Of a DNA stretch of 64,000 bases, positions 1-9,861 are shown piece after piece. The notes below the pieces were generated by a model, which had not been told where the DNA came from, did no database searches, and saw only the letters and a list, made by a program, of their open reading frames with translations. Location of the stretch: assembly GCF_000818015.1 (NCBI RefSeq), contig NZ_CP007511.1:744001-808000 (forward strand), read 5' to 3'. The position numbers and the translations under genes were made by a program. How positions within the stretch are numbered: position 1 is the stretch's first letter; each line of letters begins with the position of its first letter. Source of the stretch: Stutzerimonas balearica DSM 6083 (GTDB lineage Bacteria; Pseudomonadota; Gammaproteobacteria; Pseudomonadales; Pseudomonadaceae).

Positions 1-1
1 T

Positions 2-607
2 GCCTACGCCAAGTGGCGCGTCGCGGACGCAGAGCGCTTCTATACCGCGACCTCGGGCATGAAGCAGATTGCCGACGAGCGCCTGTCTCGGCGTCTGGAG
101 GCTGCACTGCGCGACCAGTTCGGCAAGCGCACGCTGCACGAGGCGGTGTCCGGTCAGCGTGACGAGCTGATGGCACAAGTGACTTCGTCGCTCAATCGCG
201 CAGCGCAGCAGGAGCTTGGCATCGAGGTGGTCGACGTGCGGGTCAAGGGCATCGACCTGCCGCGCGAGGTCAACCGCAGCGTGTTCGAGCGGATGAGTTC
301 CGAGCGAGAGCGTGAGGCGCGTGAGCACCGTGCCAAGGGACGTGAATTGGCCGAGGGCATTCGCGCCGATGCCGATCGTCAGCGCCGCGTGTTGTTGGCG
401 GAAGCCTTCCGCGAGGCCGAAGAGCTGCGCGGCGACGGTGATGCACGTGCGGCGGCGATCTATGCGGCGGCGTACGACCAGGATCCCGAGTTCTACTCGT
501 TCTACCGCAGCCTGCAGGCCTATCGCGAAAGCTTCGCCAACAAGCAGGACGTGCTGGTGCTGGATCCGAAGAGCGAGTTCTTCCGTTATCTCGAGAAGTC
601 CCGCTGA
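2..607 (+). CDS. hflC: HflC, FtsH protease modulator (5' truncated by window edge)
   Basis: Open frame from the window edge (frame 2) to a TGA at 605-607, so only the C-terminal ~200 residues are present. HflC pairs with HflK as an inner-membrane SPFH/prohibitin-type complex that restrains the FtsH protease. The visible part shows SPFH-like sequence (AYAKWRVAD near the start), a charged helical stretch (ERMSSEREREAREHRAKGRE) and the typical C-terminus (DQDPEFYSFYRSLQAY, then LDPKSEFFRYLEKSR). The N-terminal membrane anchor lies outside the window. Its place directly upstream of hisZ-purA matches the Pseudomonas order hfq-hflX-hflK-hflC-hisZ-purA. A stem-loop and a rho-independent terminator follow, so it probably ends its operon. 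Confidence 0.95.
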   Translation, partial: AYAKWRVADAERFYTATSGMKQIADERLSRRLEAALRDQFGKRTLHEAVSGQRDELMAQVTSSLNRAAQQELGIEVVDVRVKGIDLPREVNRSVFERMSSEREREAREHRAKGRELAEGIRADADRQRRVLLAEAFREAEELRGDGDARAAAIYAAAYDQDPEFYSFYRSLQAYRESFANKQDVLVLDPKSEFFRYLEKSR

Positions 608-612
608 CAGGG

Positions 613-649
613 TGGTCACCCGGCGGGGCGCGGCCTCTTCGGGTGACCA
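613..649 (+). other. Stem-loop just after hflC stop
   Basis: A perfect 10-bp inverted repeat (TGGTCACCCG at 613-622, CGGGTGACCA at 640-649) with a 17-nt loop begins 6 nt after the hflC stop. No T-run follows. It may protect the 3' end of the hfl mRNA or assist the terminator 28 nt downstream. Confidence 0.5.
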
Positions 650-676
650 TCAGGCAAAAGGTTGCTATGATCGGCC

Positions 677-700
677 AGCCGGGAACATCCCGGCTTTTTT
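677..700 (+). terminator. Rho-independent terminator after hflC
   Basis: A perfect 7-bp stem (AGCCGGG / CCCGGCT) with loop AACAT is followed by six T residues (695-700). It separates hflC from hisZ, so hisZ needs its own promoter or read-through. Confidence 0.8.
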
Positions 701-736
701 GCGTCTGTGCCCCTGAGGCGCAGGCGATTCCCGGGC

Positions 737-853
737 ATGGCACATCATGCTGATATCTGGTCGGGCGCCTGGCTATTTCGCCAGGCCTCGGCCCGATTGC
801 GTGCGGCCGCCGGTCTGCCCTGGGGCGATTACGACCGCGGTTCGTTTGAATAG
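737..853 (+). CDS. Possible 38-residue small ORF upstream of hisZ
   Basis: An ATG-initiated frame of 38 codons runs from 737 to a TAG at 851-853, ending 29 nt before the hisZ start. The predicted peptide begins [18 protein letters not shown] and ends [10 protein letters not shown]. It has no recognisable domain and no good Shine-Dalgarno sequence. It lies downstream of the hflC terminator, so it could be part of the hisZ leader. This is a candidate only; conservation of the reading frame in relatives would be needed to believe it. Confidence 0.15.
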   Translation: MAHHADIWSGAWLFRQASARLRAAAGLPWGDYDRGSFE

Positions 854-882
854 GCTTGCCGGATCGAGAGGTGATTGGCGAT

Positions 883-2070
883 ATGGCAACGGTAGACCGC
901 TGGCTTCTGCCAGATGGCATCGAAGAGGTGCTCCCGCCAGAGGCGGCACGTATCGAAACGGCACGCCGCCGTGTGCTGGATCTGTTCCACCGCTGGGGCT
1001 ATGAACTGGTAATCACGCCTCACGTGGAGTTTCTCGAATCGCTGCTCACCGGCTCCGGGCAAGACCTCGACCTGCGAACATTCAAGGTTACCGATCCGCT
1101 TTCCGGTCGACAGATGGGCTTTCGCGCCGATATCACCCCTCAGGTCGCGCGGGTCGATGCACACACCTTGCGTCGTACCGGTCCGAGCCGGCTGTGCTAT
1201 GCCGGCAGCGTGCTGCATGCCAAGCCGCAGGCGCTGGCCACGTCGCGCAGCCCGATCCAGCTGGGTGCTGAGCTCTATGGTGATGCCAGCGCTGCCAGCG
1301 ATCTGGAGATCATCAGCCTGATGGTCGAAACGCTGGAACTCGCCGATGTGCCCAACGTGCACATGGATCTCGGCCACGTCGGTATCTATCGCGGGCTGGC
1401 CAAGGCGGCCGGGCTCGCCGGTGATCTCGAACAACGGCTGTTCGATGCCTTGCAGCGCAAGGCGATGGACGAGCTGGCTGAGCTGACCGATACGCTCGAG
1501 CCCGGGCTGGCCGCGATGATTCGCGCCCTCGCCCGTCTGTGCGGGGGGCGCGAGGCGTTGGTCGAGGCGCAGCGCGTGCTGGCCGACGCTCCGGGCGAGG
1601 TGCGTGATGCGCTGGCTGCGCTGGCTCGGATCGCTGAAGAGCTGGCGTCGCGCTATCCGCAAATCCCGCTTTACTTCGATCTGGGTGAACTGCGCGGCTA
1701 CCACTATCACACCGGAGTGGTGTTTGCCGCGTTCGTACCAGGCGTCGGTCAGTCAATCGCACAGGGCGGACGCTACGATGCCATTGGGGCGGACTTCGGC
1801 CGTGCGCGCCCGGCTACGGGGTTCTCTACCGATCTCAAGACGCTCGTGAGTCTGGGTAACGCCGAGCTGGATACGCCTGCCGCTGGTATCTGGGCGCCGG
1901 TGGGTGCTGAGCCGACGCTCTGGGCGGAAATTGCGCGCCTGCGTCAGTCGGGAGAGCGCGTCATTCAGGCTCTCGAGGGGCAGTCGCAGGCTGAGGCCCT
2001 CGAAGCAGGGTGCGATCGTTCGTTGGTCAGGGGCAAGGACGGCTGGAAAGTGATGCCACTGGCATCCTGA
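883..2070 (+). CDS. hisZ: ATP phosphoribosyltransferase regulatory subunit HisZ
   Basis: HisZ is the catalytically inactive HisRS-like partner that activates short-form HisG in the first step of histidine biosynthesis, in the cytoplasm. The 395-residue product starts [20 protein letters not shown] and keeps the class II synthetase core ([44 protein letters not shown]). It lacks the anticodon-binding domain of true HisRS, and its length is normal for HisZ. The ATG at 883 is preceded by GAGAGGTGA and is preferred over a TTG 27 nt upstream. It lies 87 nt upstream of purA, an arrangement also found in P. aeruginosa. Confidence 0.95.
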   Translation: MATVDRWLLPDGIEEVLPPEAARIETARRRVLDLFHRWGYELVITPHVEFLESLLTGSGQDLDLRTFKVTDPLSGRQMGFRADITPQVARVDAHTLRRTGPSRLCYAGSVLHAKPQALATSRSPIQLGAELYGDASAASDLEIISLMVETLELADVPNVHMDLGHVGIYRGLAKAAGLAGDLEQRLFDALQRKAMDELAELTDTLEPGLAAMIRALARLCGGREALVEAQRVLADAPGEVRDALAALARIAEELASRYPQIPLYFDLGELRGYHYHTGVVFAAFVPGVGQSIAQGGRYDAIGADFGRARPATGFSTDLKTLVSLGNAELDTPAAGIWAPVGAEPTLWAEIARLRQSGERVIQALEGQSQAEALEAGCDRSLVRGKDGWKVMPLAS

Positions 2071-2109
2071 GGCGCGCCTGCGCGGGCTGCATCGCTACGG
2101 ATTCTGTAA

Positions 2110-3453
<1,344 letters not shown>

Positions 3454-3472
3454 GGCTGAGGCTGAAACGAAA

Positions 3473-3497
3473 AAGCCGCCCTATGGGCGGCTTTTTT
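3473..3497 (+). terminator. Rho-independent terminator of purA
   Basis: AAGCCGCC (3473-3480) pairs with GGCGGCTT (3486-3493) and is followed by a T-run. It lies 20 nt after the purA stop. Confidence 0.9.
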
Positions 3498-3560
3498 CTG
3501 TCTGTTCACCTGCAAAGCAAAGCAAAGCGCTGGCAAGGCCGGGTATGCTGCTGAAACGAA

Positions 3561-3587
3561 AAAACCGAGCCAGGGCTCGGTTTTTTC
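3561..3587 (-). terminator. Bidirectional terminator below the tRNA-Leu pair
   Basis: AAAACCGAGC (3561-3570) and GCTCGGTTTT (3575-3584) form a 10-bp stem with a 4-nt loop, flanked by A-tract and T-tract. On the minus strand it lies immediately 3' of the second tRNA-Leu gene and supplies its U-tract. It can also act as a backup for purA on the plus strand. Confidence 0.85.
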
Positions 3588-3595
3588 TTCAAGAG

Positions 3596-3682
3596 TGGTG
3601 CCCAGGAGAAGACTCGAACTTCCACGGTGTTGCCACCGCTAGGACCTGAACCTAGTGCGTCTACCAATTCCGCCACCTGGGC
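3596..3682 (-). tRNA. tRNA-Leu (anticodon CAG), copy 2
   Basis: This is an 87-nt class II tRNA on the minus strand with the 3' CCA encoded (complement of TGG at 3596-3598). The acceptor stem is GCCCAGG/CCTGGGC, with the D-loop GGTAGACGC, the anticodon loop TTCAGGT between CTAGG and CCTAG, a long variable arm, and the T-loop GTTCGAGTC. Anticodon CAG reads CUG leucine codons, which are very frequent here. It is identical to the copy at 3788-3874. Confidence 0.97.
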
Positions 3683-3787
3683 ACGTTGCGATGATTGAAG
3701 CCATCGCCGGCTTGTCGTTTATCGCCGTTCAGGCCGAAGTCGACTTCTTCGTATCGGAGGACTCGATTGCTCGCTTCCTCAAGATGA

Positions 3788-3874
3788 TGGTGCCCAGGAG
3801 AAGACTCGAACTTCCACGGTGTTGCCACCGCTAGGACCTGAACCTAGTGCGTCTACCAATTCCGCCACCTGGGC
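3788..3874 (-). tRNA. tRNA-Leu (anticodon CAG), copy 1
   Basis: This is an 87-nt class II tRNA, identical over its whole length to the copy 105 nt downstream in transcription order. CCA is encoded at complement 3788-3790. A consensus promoter lies 64 nt upstream on the minus strand, so both copies are probably one transcript ending at the terminator at 3561-3587. Confidence 0.97.
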
Positions 3875-3937
3875 ACGAGAAACGATGTTTGCAAGCCGTT
3901 TCCGTGATACAACGTCTGTCCGACGTCGTGGGCGCGA

Positions 3938-3966
3938 ACTATAAGGCTGAGGTCGGAGCTTGTAAA
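3938..3966 (-). promoter_or_regulatory. Sigma-70 promoter of the tRNA-Leu pair
   Basis: On the minus strand TTTACA (complement of 3961-3966), a 17-nt spacer and TATAGT (complement of 3938-3943) form a near-consensus promoter. The discriminator after the -10 is GC-rich (CGCGCCC), as is usual for stringently controlled stable-RNA promoters. Confidence 0.8.
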
Positions 3967-4080
3967 CCCCTGACAGTGAAAAATAATTCGCATCGAGGCT
4001 GCGCCTCGGGTGCGTTTCGCGCTTCAATATAAAGCAGTAATGCAATCCCTCTGAATATGAATGAAAGGTGACATTTCTTG

Positions 4081-6618
4081 ATGGCCGACTGGCAATCGCT
4101 CGATCCCCAGGCCGCCCGCGAGGCGGAAAAGTACGACAACCCCATCCCCAGCCGCGAGCTGATCCTGCAGCACCTGGGGGAGCGTGGTTCGCCTGCGGCC
4201 AGGGAAGAACTGGTCGATGAGTTCGGCCTGGTTTCCGACGAGCAGATCGAGGCGCTGCGCCGGCGTTTGCGTGCCATGGAGCGCGATGGCCAGTTGATCT
4301 ATACCCGCCGCGGCACCTATGCGCCGGTGGACAAGCTCGACCTGATCTGTGGGCGCGTCAGCGGGCACCGCGACGGTTTCGGCTTTCTCATCCCGGACGA
4401 TGGTAGCGACGACCTTTTTCTGAGCCCGGCACAGATGCGGCTGGTGTTCGACGGCGATCGGTGTCTGGCGCGTGTTTCGGGCATCGACCGGCGTGGTCGG
4501 CGCGAGGGCGCTATTGTCGAGGTCATCAGCCGTGCCCACGAAACCATCGTTGGCCGCTACCAGATCGAAAGCGATGTGGGATTCGTGGTTGCCGACAATC
4601 CGAAGATTCAGCAGGAGGTGCTGGTCACCCCCGGTCGCGCCCTGGATGCCAAGCCCGGACAGTTCGTCGAAGTGAAAATCACGCACTGGCCCACGCAACG
4701 GTTCCAGCCCCAGGGCGACATCATCGAGGTGATCGGCAACTACATGGCGCCGGGCATGGAGATCGACGTTGCACTACGCAGCTTCGATATCCCGCACGTC
4801 TGGCCTGAAGCCGTGCTCAAGGAGGCTGCGCGCCTCAAGCCCGAAGTCGAGGAGAAGGACAAGCAGCGGCGCGTCGATCTGCGACATCTGCCCTTCGTTA
4901 CCATCGACGGCGAGGATGCGCGTGACTTCGATGACGCCGTTTATTGCGAGAAGCTGCGCAGCTGGAACCTCTTCTCCGGCGGCTACCGGCTGTTCGTGGC
5001 CATCGCCGATGTTTCCCACTACGTCCGGGTCGGCTCGGCGCTGGACCAGGAGGCGCAGAACCGCGGCAACTCCGTTTACTTCCCCGAGCGCGTCGTGCCG
5101 ATGCTGCCCGAGGCCTTGTCCAATGGGTTGTGTTCGCTGAATCCCCAGGTCGATCGCCTGGCGATGGTCTGCGAGGTCACCCTGAGCAAGACCGGCAAGA
5201 TGACCGACTATCAGTTCTATGAGGCGGTGATCCATTCGCACGCGCGGCTGACCTACAACAAGGTCAGTACGATGCTCGAGCAACCGAAGTCGGCGGAGGC
5301 CAAGCAGCTGGCTGGTCAGTACGCTGAGGTGTTGCCGCATCTCAAGCAATTGCATGCCCTGTACAAGGTATTGGCCAAGGCCCGGCATGTCCGCGGCGCC
5401 ATCGACTTCGAGACGCAGGAGACGCGTATTCTGTTCGGCGAAGACCGCAAGATCGCCGCCATCAAGCCCACCGAGCGTAACGATGCACACAAGCTGATCG
5501 AGGAATGCATGCTCTGCGCAAACGTGGCGACGGCCGCGTTCCTGCAGCAGCACAAGCTGCCCGGGTTATATCGTGTCCATGATGCGCCACCGTTGGAGCG
5601 GCAGGAGAAGCTCACCGCGTTTCTCGGCGAGTTGGGTCTGTCTTTGCACAAAGGCAAGGAGGGGCCGACGCCGAAGGATTACCAGGCGCTGCTGGAAAAG
5701 GTCCAGGATCGTCCGGACTTCCACGTGATCCAGACCGTGATGCTGCGCTCGCTGAGTCAGGCCGTCTACAGCGCGGACAACCACGGGCATTTCGGCCTCA
5801 ACTACGAGGCCTACGCCCACTTTACCTCGCCGATTCGGCGCTACCCGGACCTGCTGGTGCATCGCGCCATTCGCAGCGTCATTCGTTCGCGGCGTGAGAC
5901 GCCACATGTACGGCGCGCCGGTGCGGCAAGCATGCCGAAGGTGCGCATCTATCCATACGACGAAAGCGCCCTGGAGCAGCTCGGTGAGCAGTGTTCGATG
6001 ACCGAGCGCCGGGCCGACGAGGCGACTCGTGACGTGGTGAACTGGCTCAAGTGCGAGTTCATGCGTGATCGGGTCGGTGAGACGTTCCCGGGGGTGATCT
6101 CCGCGGTGACCGGATTCGGCTTGTTCGTAGAGTTGACCGATATCTATGTCGAGGGGCTGGTCCATGTCACGGCGATGCCGGGTGACTACTACCACTTCGA
6201 TCCGCTGCATCATCGTCTGACCGGCGAGCGCAGCGGGCGGAATTTCCGCCTGGGCGATACGGTGTCGGTTCGGGTCATGCGCGTGGATCTGGACGAGCGC
6301 AAGATCGATTTCGAGCTGGTCGAGGGCGGTGCACGCGGCGACACCTCGCGCAATGTCGGCGGGCGCCCGCACACGGGGCGGCGGAGCCAGTCGGGCAAAG
6401 GGGGCGACGCCGGCAGCGCCGATGTTCAGAAGAGTCGCGCAATGAAGAAGGCGCTACTGGATGAGGCCAAGACCGGTGGTCGCGGCGGCAAGCCGGGGCG
6501 CACCGAGGACGGTAAGTCGAGCAAGGGCAAGCGGACGTCGGGCGGAAAGCGTCCGGCCTCCGCGCCGGCCAAGTCAGGCAGTGGCTCGGCCGCGAGAAAG
6601 CGCAAGGCCAAGTCATGA
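4081..6618 (+). CDS. rnr: Ribonuclease R
   Basis: RNase R is a processive 3'-5' exoribonuclease that degrades structured RNA and takes part in RNA quality control. The 845-residue product has an N-terminal winged-helix region (SRELILQHLGERGSPAAREELVDEF), cold-shock-like RNA-binding domains and the RNB catalytic domain with the metal-binding acidic cluster (TIDGEDARDFDDAVY). A GLNYEAYAHFTSPIRRYPDL block and a C-terminal S1 domain (FPGVISAVTGFGLFVEL) follow. The last ~130 residues are a Lys/Gly/Ser-rich basic tail. The ATG at 4081 is preferred over a TTG one codon upstream. It overlaps rlmB by 4 nt, giving translational coupling. Confidence 0.97.
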   Translation: MADWQSLDPQAAREAEKYDNPIPSRELILQHLGERGSPAAREELVDEFGLVSDEQIEALRRRLRAMERDGQLIYTRRGTYAPVDKLDLICGRVSGHRDGFGFLIPDDGSDDLFLSPAQMRLVFDGDRCLARVSGIDRRGRREGAIVEVISRAHETIVGRYQIESDVGFVVADNPKIQQEVLVTPGRALDAKPGQFVEVKITHWPTQRFQPQGDIIEVIGNYMAPGMEIDVALRSFDIPHVWPEAVLKEAARLKPEVEEKDKQRRVDLRHLPFVTIDGEDARDFDDAVYCEKLRSWNLFSGGYRLFVAIADVSHYVRVGSALDQEAQNRGNSVYFPERVVPMLPEALSNGLCSLNPQVDRLAMVCEVTLSKTGKMTDYQFYEAVIHSHARLTYNKVSTMLEQPKSAEAKQLAGQYAEVLPHLKQLHALYKVLAKARHVRGAIDFETQETRILFGEDRKIAAIKPTERNDAHKLIEECMLCANVATAAFLQQHKLPGLYRVHDAPPLERQEKLTAFLGELGLSLHKGKEGPTPKDYQALLEKVQDRPDFHVIQTVMLRSLSQAVYSADNHGHFGLNYEAYAHFTSPIRRYPDLLVHRAIRSVIRSRRETPHVRRAGAASMPKVRIYPYDESALEQLGEQCSMTERRADEATRDVVNWLKCEFMRDRVGETFPGVISAVTGFGLFVELTDIYVEGLVHVTAMPGDYYHFDPLHHRLTGERSGRNFRLGDTVSVRVMRVDLDERKIDFELVEGGARGDTSRNVGGRPHTGRRSQSGKGGDAGSADVQKSRAMKKALLDEAKTGGRGGKPGRTEDGKSSKGKRTSGGKRPASAPAKSGSGSAARKRKAKS

Positions 6619-7367
6619 GCGACCTGGAAAAAGTGTTCGGCCTGCACGCGGTCGAGGCCCTGCTGCGTCATCATCCTCGGCGGGTCAAACGGATCTGGCT
6701 GGCCGAGCGCCGCAATGATCCGCGCGTCCAGGCGGTGCTCGAGCTGGCTGCTCAGGCCAGGATCGGCGTCACTTCCTGCGAACGGCGGGAAATGGACGAA
6801 TGGGTCGAGGGCGTCCATCAGGGTGTGGTCGCCGAGGTCAGCCCCAGCCAGGTCTGGGGCGAGCCTATGCTCGACGAGTTGCTCGATCGCAGCGAGGCGC
6901 CGCCGCTCTTGCTGGTGCTCGACGGTGTGACCGATCCGCACAACCTTGGCGCCTGTCTGCGTACCGCCGATGCAGCGGGGGCGCTGGCGGTGATCGTGCC
7001 GAAGGACAAGTCGGCAACGCTCAACGCCACGGTGCGAAAGGTCGCCTGTGGCGCCGCCGAAGTGGTGCCGCTGGTGGCGGTAACCAACCTGGCGCGGACG
7101 CTGGAGAAGCTGCAGAAGCGGGGCGTGTGGATCGTCGGCACCGCAGGCGAGGCGTCGCAGGAGCTCTACAGTCAGGATCTCAGTGGGCCGATCGCATTGG
7201 TTATGGGGGCAGAGGGCAAGGGTATGCGTCGCCTGACCCGCGAGCATTGCGACTATCTGGTGCGCCTGCCGATGGCCGGTAGCGTCAGCAGTCTCAATGT
7301 ATCGGTCGCCACGGGGGTCTGTTTGTTCGAGGCGCTGCGCCAGCGCCGGGCGACATCCGGCGGTTGA
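6615..7367 (+). CDS. rlmB: 23S rRNA (guanosine-2'-O)-methyltransferase RlmB
   Basis: RlmB methylates the ribose of G2251 in the 23S rRNA peptidyl-transferase P loop (E. coli numbering). The 250-residue SpoU-family protein has an N-terminal substrate-binding domain (FGLHAVEALLRHHPRRVKRI). Its C-terminal trefoil-knot AdoMet domain carries the three SpoU motifs: LVLDGVTDPHNLGACLRTAD, ALVMGAEGKGMRRL and LPMAGSVSSLNVSVATGV. The start ATG overlaps the rnr stop (ATGA). A terminator follows. Confidence 0.97.
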   Translation: MSDLEKVFGLHAVEALLRHHPRRVKRIWLAERRNDPRVQAVLELAAQARIGVTSCERREMDEWVEGVHQGVVAEVSPSQVWGEPMLDELLDRSEAPPLLLVLDGVTDPHNLGACLRTADAAGALAVIVPKDKSATLNATVRKVACGAAEVVPLVAVTNLARTLEKLQKRGVWIVGTAGEASQELYSQDLSGPIALVMGAEGKGMRRLTREHCDYLVRLPMAGSVSSLNVSVATGVCLFEALRQRRATSGG

Positions 7368-7377
7368 CCCCCGCCCT

Positions 7378-7404
7378 TGGCGGCCTGCGGCCGCCAGTTT
7401 TCTT
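7378..7404 (+). terminator. Terminator after rlmB
   Basis: TGGCGGCC (7378-7385) pairs with GGCCGCCA (7389-7396) around a TGC loop and is followed by GTTTTCTT. It sits 11 nt after the rlmB stop and insulates rnr-rlmB from the hybrid kinase. Confidence 0.75.
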
Positions 7405-7538
7405 CATTCTGCAACCGATCGCGCGTTTGGCGGTCAATGGGCTGATCTATGCCCGTTCGCCGCCGCCGTTGCGCATGCTGCGCGCTGCCTTGTCGGGGTG
7501 CGCAACCGCTCGATTCCGGGCGCACCAAGGAGGACTTC

Positions 7539-9686
7539 ATGCAGCAACGCCCGAGTTTCGAGAGCCTGTTTCGGCTGTCGCCCAATGCCTATGTGCTGCT
7601 GGCCCCGGACCTGGCCATCCTCGATGCCAATGATGCCTACCTCAGGCTGACCGGGCGCCGTCGCGAGGAAATCCTCGGTCAGCGCCTGCATGAGGCCTTT
7701 GCGGTTGATCCGCAACAGCCCGATGCAGTGAATGTTGCAGAGTTGCTGGAGTCGTTCGACCGGGTCCTTGAGCGCCGGGTGCCCGACACCATTCCGGTAA
7801 TCCGTTATTCGATCAGCCGGCAGACCGAGCGCGGGCCGGTGTTCGAGGATCGATACTGGAGCGCGACCCACACCCCGTTGCTCGATGACGATGGCAGGGT
7901 GTCTGCCATCCTTCAGCACACCTCGGATATCACCGAGCTGTACGGCATGCAGGCCGCCCGCGCGGCCGCCGAGGCGCGCATGCAGCCGCTGCAGCAGATC
8001 GGCCAGGCGATCATCGCCAGGGCGCGTCTGGTGCAGGACGAGGGCAATCTGTTGCGCCGCCTGTTTGCGCAGGCCCCGGGGTTCGTCTGTTTTCTGCGTG
8101 GTCCAGAGCACATCTTCGAACTGGTCAACGCCGAGTATCAGCGACTTACCGGCCATCGTGAGCTGATCGGTAGGTCGGTGCGCGAGGCATTGCCTGAAGT
8201 GGATGGTCAGGGCTTCCTTGAGCTGCTCGATCATGCTTTCGCCAGTGGCGAGCCCATCGTCCGGCGCCAGGCGCCCGTACGGTTGCGGCGCGATCCGCAG
8301 GGGCCGCTAGAGGAGTTGTTCGTCGATTTCCTCTATCAGCCGATCACCGAGAGCAGTGGTCGCGTCAGCGGTATTTTCGTGCTCGGCCACGATGTCACCG
8401 AACAGCGCCGGGCTGAAGATGAGGTGCGCAGCTATCGAGAACACCTCGAAGAGCTGGTCCGGGAGCGGACCGCCGCCTTGCTGCAGAGCGAGGCGGAGCG
8501 GCAGGCGGCAGAGGCCGCGCTGCTGCAGGCGCAGAAGCTGGAAGCGGTGGGCAAGCTGACAGGCGGCATTGCGCATGACTTCAACAACATGCTGCAGATC
8601 ATTGGCGGCAATCTGCAGTTGCTTCGGCGCAGCTTGGGCGCCGATGAAACCGCCTTGCGGCGTCTCGATTCGGCGGTCAGCGGCGTGGATAAGGGGGCGC
8701 GGCTGGCATCGCAGCTCCTGGCCTTCGCCAGTCGGCAGCCGCTGCGTCCGCAGCGGGTTCACCTCGAGCAACTGATCGGCGATATGCATGAATTGCTGGA
8801 CGGTGCGCTGGGCTCGTCAATCACTGTCGAGGTGGACGTGCCGGGTGGCTTGTGGCCGGTGCATGCCGACGTGGGCAACCTGCAGAGTGTGCTGCTCAAT
8901 CTTGCCGCCAACGCGCGCGAAGCGATGGCCGGGACGGGACGCTTGCAGATCCGGCTGCACAACTCCGCGCTGACCGAGAAAGTGCATGGCGAGGCGGCCG
9001 ATATCGCGCCGGGTGATTACGTCGTGCTCAGTGTCATCGACGAGGGCGTAGGCATGAGCGACGCGGTTCGTAGTCATGCCTTCGAACCTTTCTTCACCAC
9101 CAAGCAGGAAACCAATGCCTCCGGGCTCGGCCTGAGCATGGTGTACGGCTTCGTCAAGCAGAGTGGGGGCTTCGTCAGGCTCGACAATGGAGAGCAGGGT
9201 GGCACTGCGGTGCATGTCTATCTGCCGCGTGCGCAAGAGGCATCTGGCCAGGGAAGCGAGGAGCGGCCGGCCCCGGCTGTGGTCGAGGACACGGTTCCTG
9301 TCGAGTGCGCAAATGCAGATGAAGCGGGGCTGCAGGTGCTCTTTGTCGAGGATGATCCGACCCTGCGGATGCTGACCGGGGAGGTCATGCTCGAACTGGG
9401 GCATCAGGTCACGCTCAGTGAGACGGCCGAGGATGCGTTGGCGCAGTTGGAGGGTGGTGAGTTCGATGTGCTGCTGACCGATGTCGGATTGCATGGCATG
9501 AGCGGCATCGAGCTGGCGCGCCGCGTTCGCCAGCATCATCCGGGCGTTACTGTGGTGATTGCCTCAGGCTACGCCGTCGATGCGCGCGAGGAAGCGCTGG
9601 CCGACGTTCGCACGATGCTCAAGCCCTACGATATCCAGCAGGTGCGGGCGCTGCTCGAGGCCATTGCGCGCGAGCGCAGGGGCTGA
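7539..9686 (+). CDS. PAS-domain hybrid sensor histidine kinase/response regulator
   Basis: A 715-residue, apparently cytosolic hybrid kinase with no transmembrane segment. The order is PAS domain (about 1-130, FRLSPNAYVLLAPDLAILDAN), a second PAS domain (about 185-300), and a short coiled coil. Then come a HisKA/HATPase pair with the H-box GGIAHDFNNML (His346) and the ATP-binding GLGLSMVYGF. A C-terminal receiver domain carries phospho-acceptor Asp648 in LLTDVGLHGMSG. The GIAHDFNNM H-box is typical of soluble PAS hybrid kinases. The start has a strong AAGGAGG site at 7527-7533. Signal and output partner are not visible: no second regulator gene lies nearby. It sits between rlmB and rpsF, which in P. 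aeruginosa are neighbours. Confidence 0.9.
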   Translation: MQQRPSFESLFRLSPNAYVLLAPDLAILDANDAYLRLTGRRREEILGQRLHEAFAVDPQQPDAVNVAELLESFDRVLERRVPDTIPVIRYSISRQTERGPVFEDRYWSATHTPLLDDDGRVSAILQHTSDITELYGMQAARAAAEARMQPLQQIGQAIIARARLVQDEGNLLRRLFAQAPGFVCFLRGPEHIFELVNAEYQRLTGHRELIGRSVREALPEVDGQGFLELLDHAFASGEPIVRRQAPVRLRRDPQGPLEELFVDFLYQPITESSGRVSGIFVLGHDVTEQRRAEDEVRSYREHLEELVRERTAALLQSEAERQAAEAALLQAQKLEAVGKLTGGIAHDFNNMLQIIGGNLQLLRRSLGADETALRRLDSAVSGVDKGARLASQLLAFASRQPLRPQRVHLEQLIGDMHELLDGALGSSITVEVDVPGGLWPVHADVGNLQSVLLNLAANAREAMAGTGRLQIRLHNSALTEKVHGEAADIAPGDYVVLSVIDEGVGMSDAVRSHAFEPFFTTKQETNASGLGLSMVYGFVKQSGGFVRLDNGEQGGTAVHVYLPRAQEASGQGSEERPAPAVVEDTVPVECANADEAGLQVLFVEDDPTLRMLTGEVMLELGHQVTLSETAEDALAQLEGGEFDVLLTDVGLHGMSGIELARRVRQHHPGVTVVIASGYAVDAREEALADVRTMLKPYDIQQVRALLEAIARERRG

Positions 9687-9716
9687 TCGCGCTGATCAAA
9701 ACTTCGCCAATTCGCC

Positions 9717-9745
9717 TTGCGCAGCTAATGGCCCTTCTCTAGAAT
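9717..9745 (+). promoter_or_regulatory. Promoter of the rpsF-rpsR-rplI operon
   Basis: TTGCGC (9717-9722), a 17-nt spacer and TAGAAT (9740-9745) form a good sigma-70 promoter. The predicted leader before rpsF is about 110 nt. Confidence 0.7.
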
Positions 9746-9817
9746 GGCGCCCCTTGCCCGGACGGCAGGCTTCTGTTCGTCCTGGCAATGGCAAGACAAC
9801 AAAGTCATTCACTCCTT

Positions 9818-9840
9818 GCCTGACCGCATCGTCGGCAGGC
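9818..9840 (+). promoter_or_regulatory. Candidate leader hairpin (S6:S18 autoregulation site?)
   Basis: In the rpsF leader, GCCTG-A-CCG (9818-9826) pairs with CGG-CAGGC (9833-9840) around a CATCGT loop, ending 21 nt before the start codon. S6:S18 leader motifs known in other bacteria are hairpins with a CCG-containing element upstream of rpsF. The location and CCG fit that idea, but the identity is inferred, not recognised with certainty. Confidence 0.35.
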
Positions 9841-9861
9841 TGCAACCCGTAAGGAGCATTT

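Noticed and set aside
3989..4010. CGAGGC-TGC-GCCTCG hairpin upstream of rnr as a terminator
   Set aside because: It has no T-run on either strand and lies upstream of the tRNA promoter, so there is no transcript for it to end. It may be incidental.
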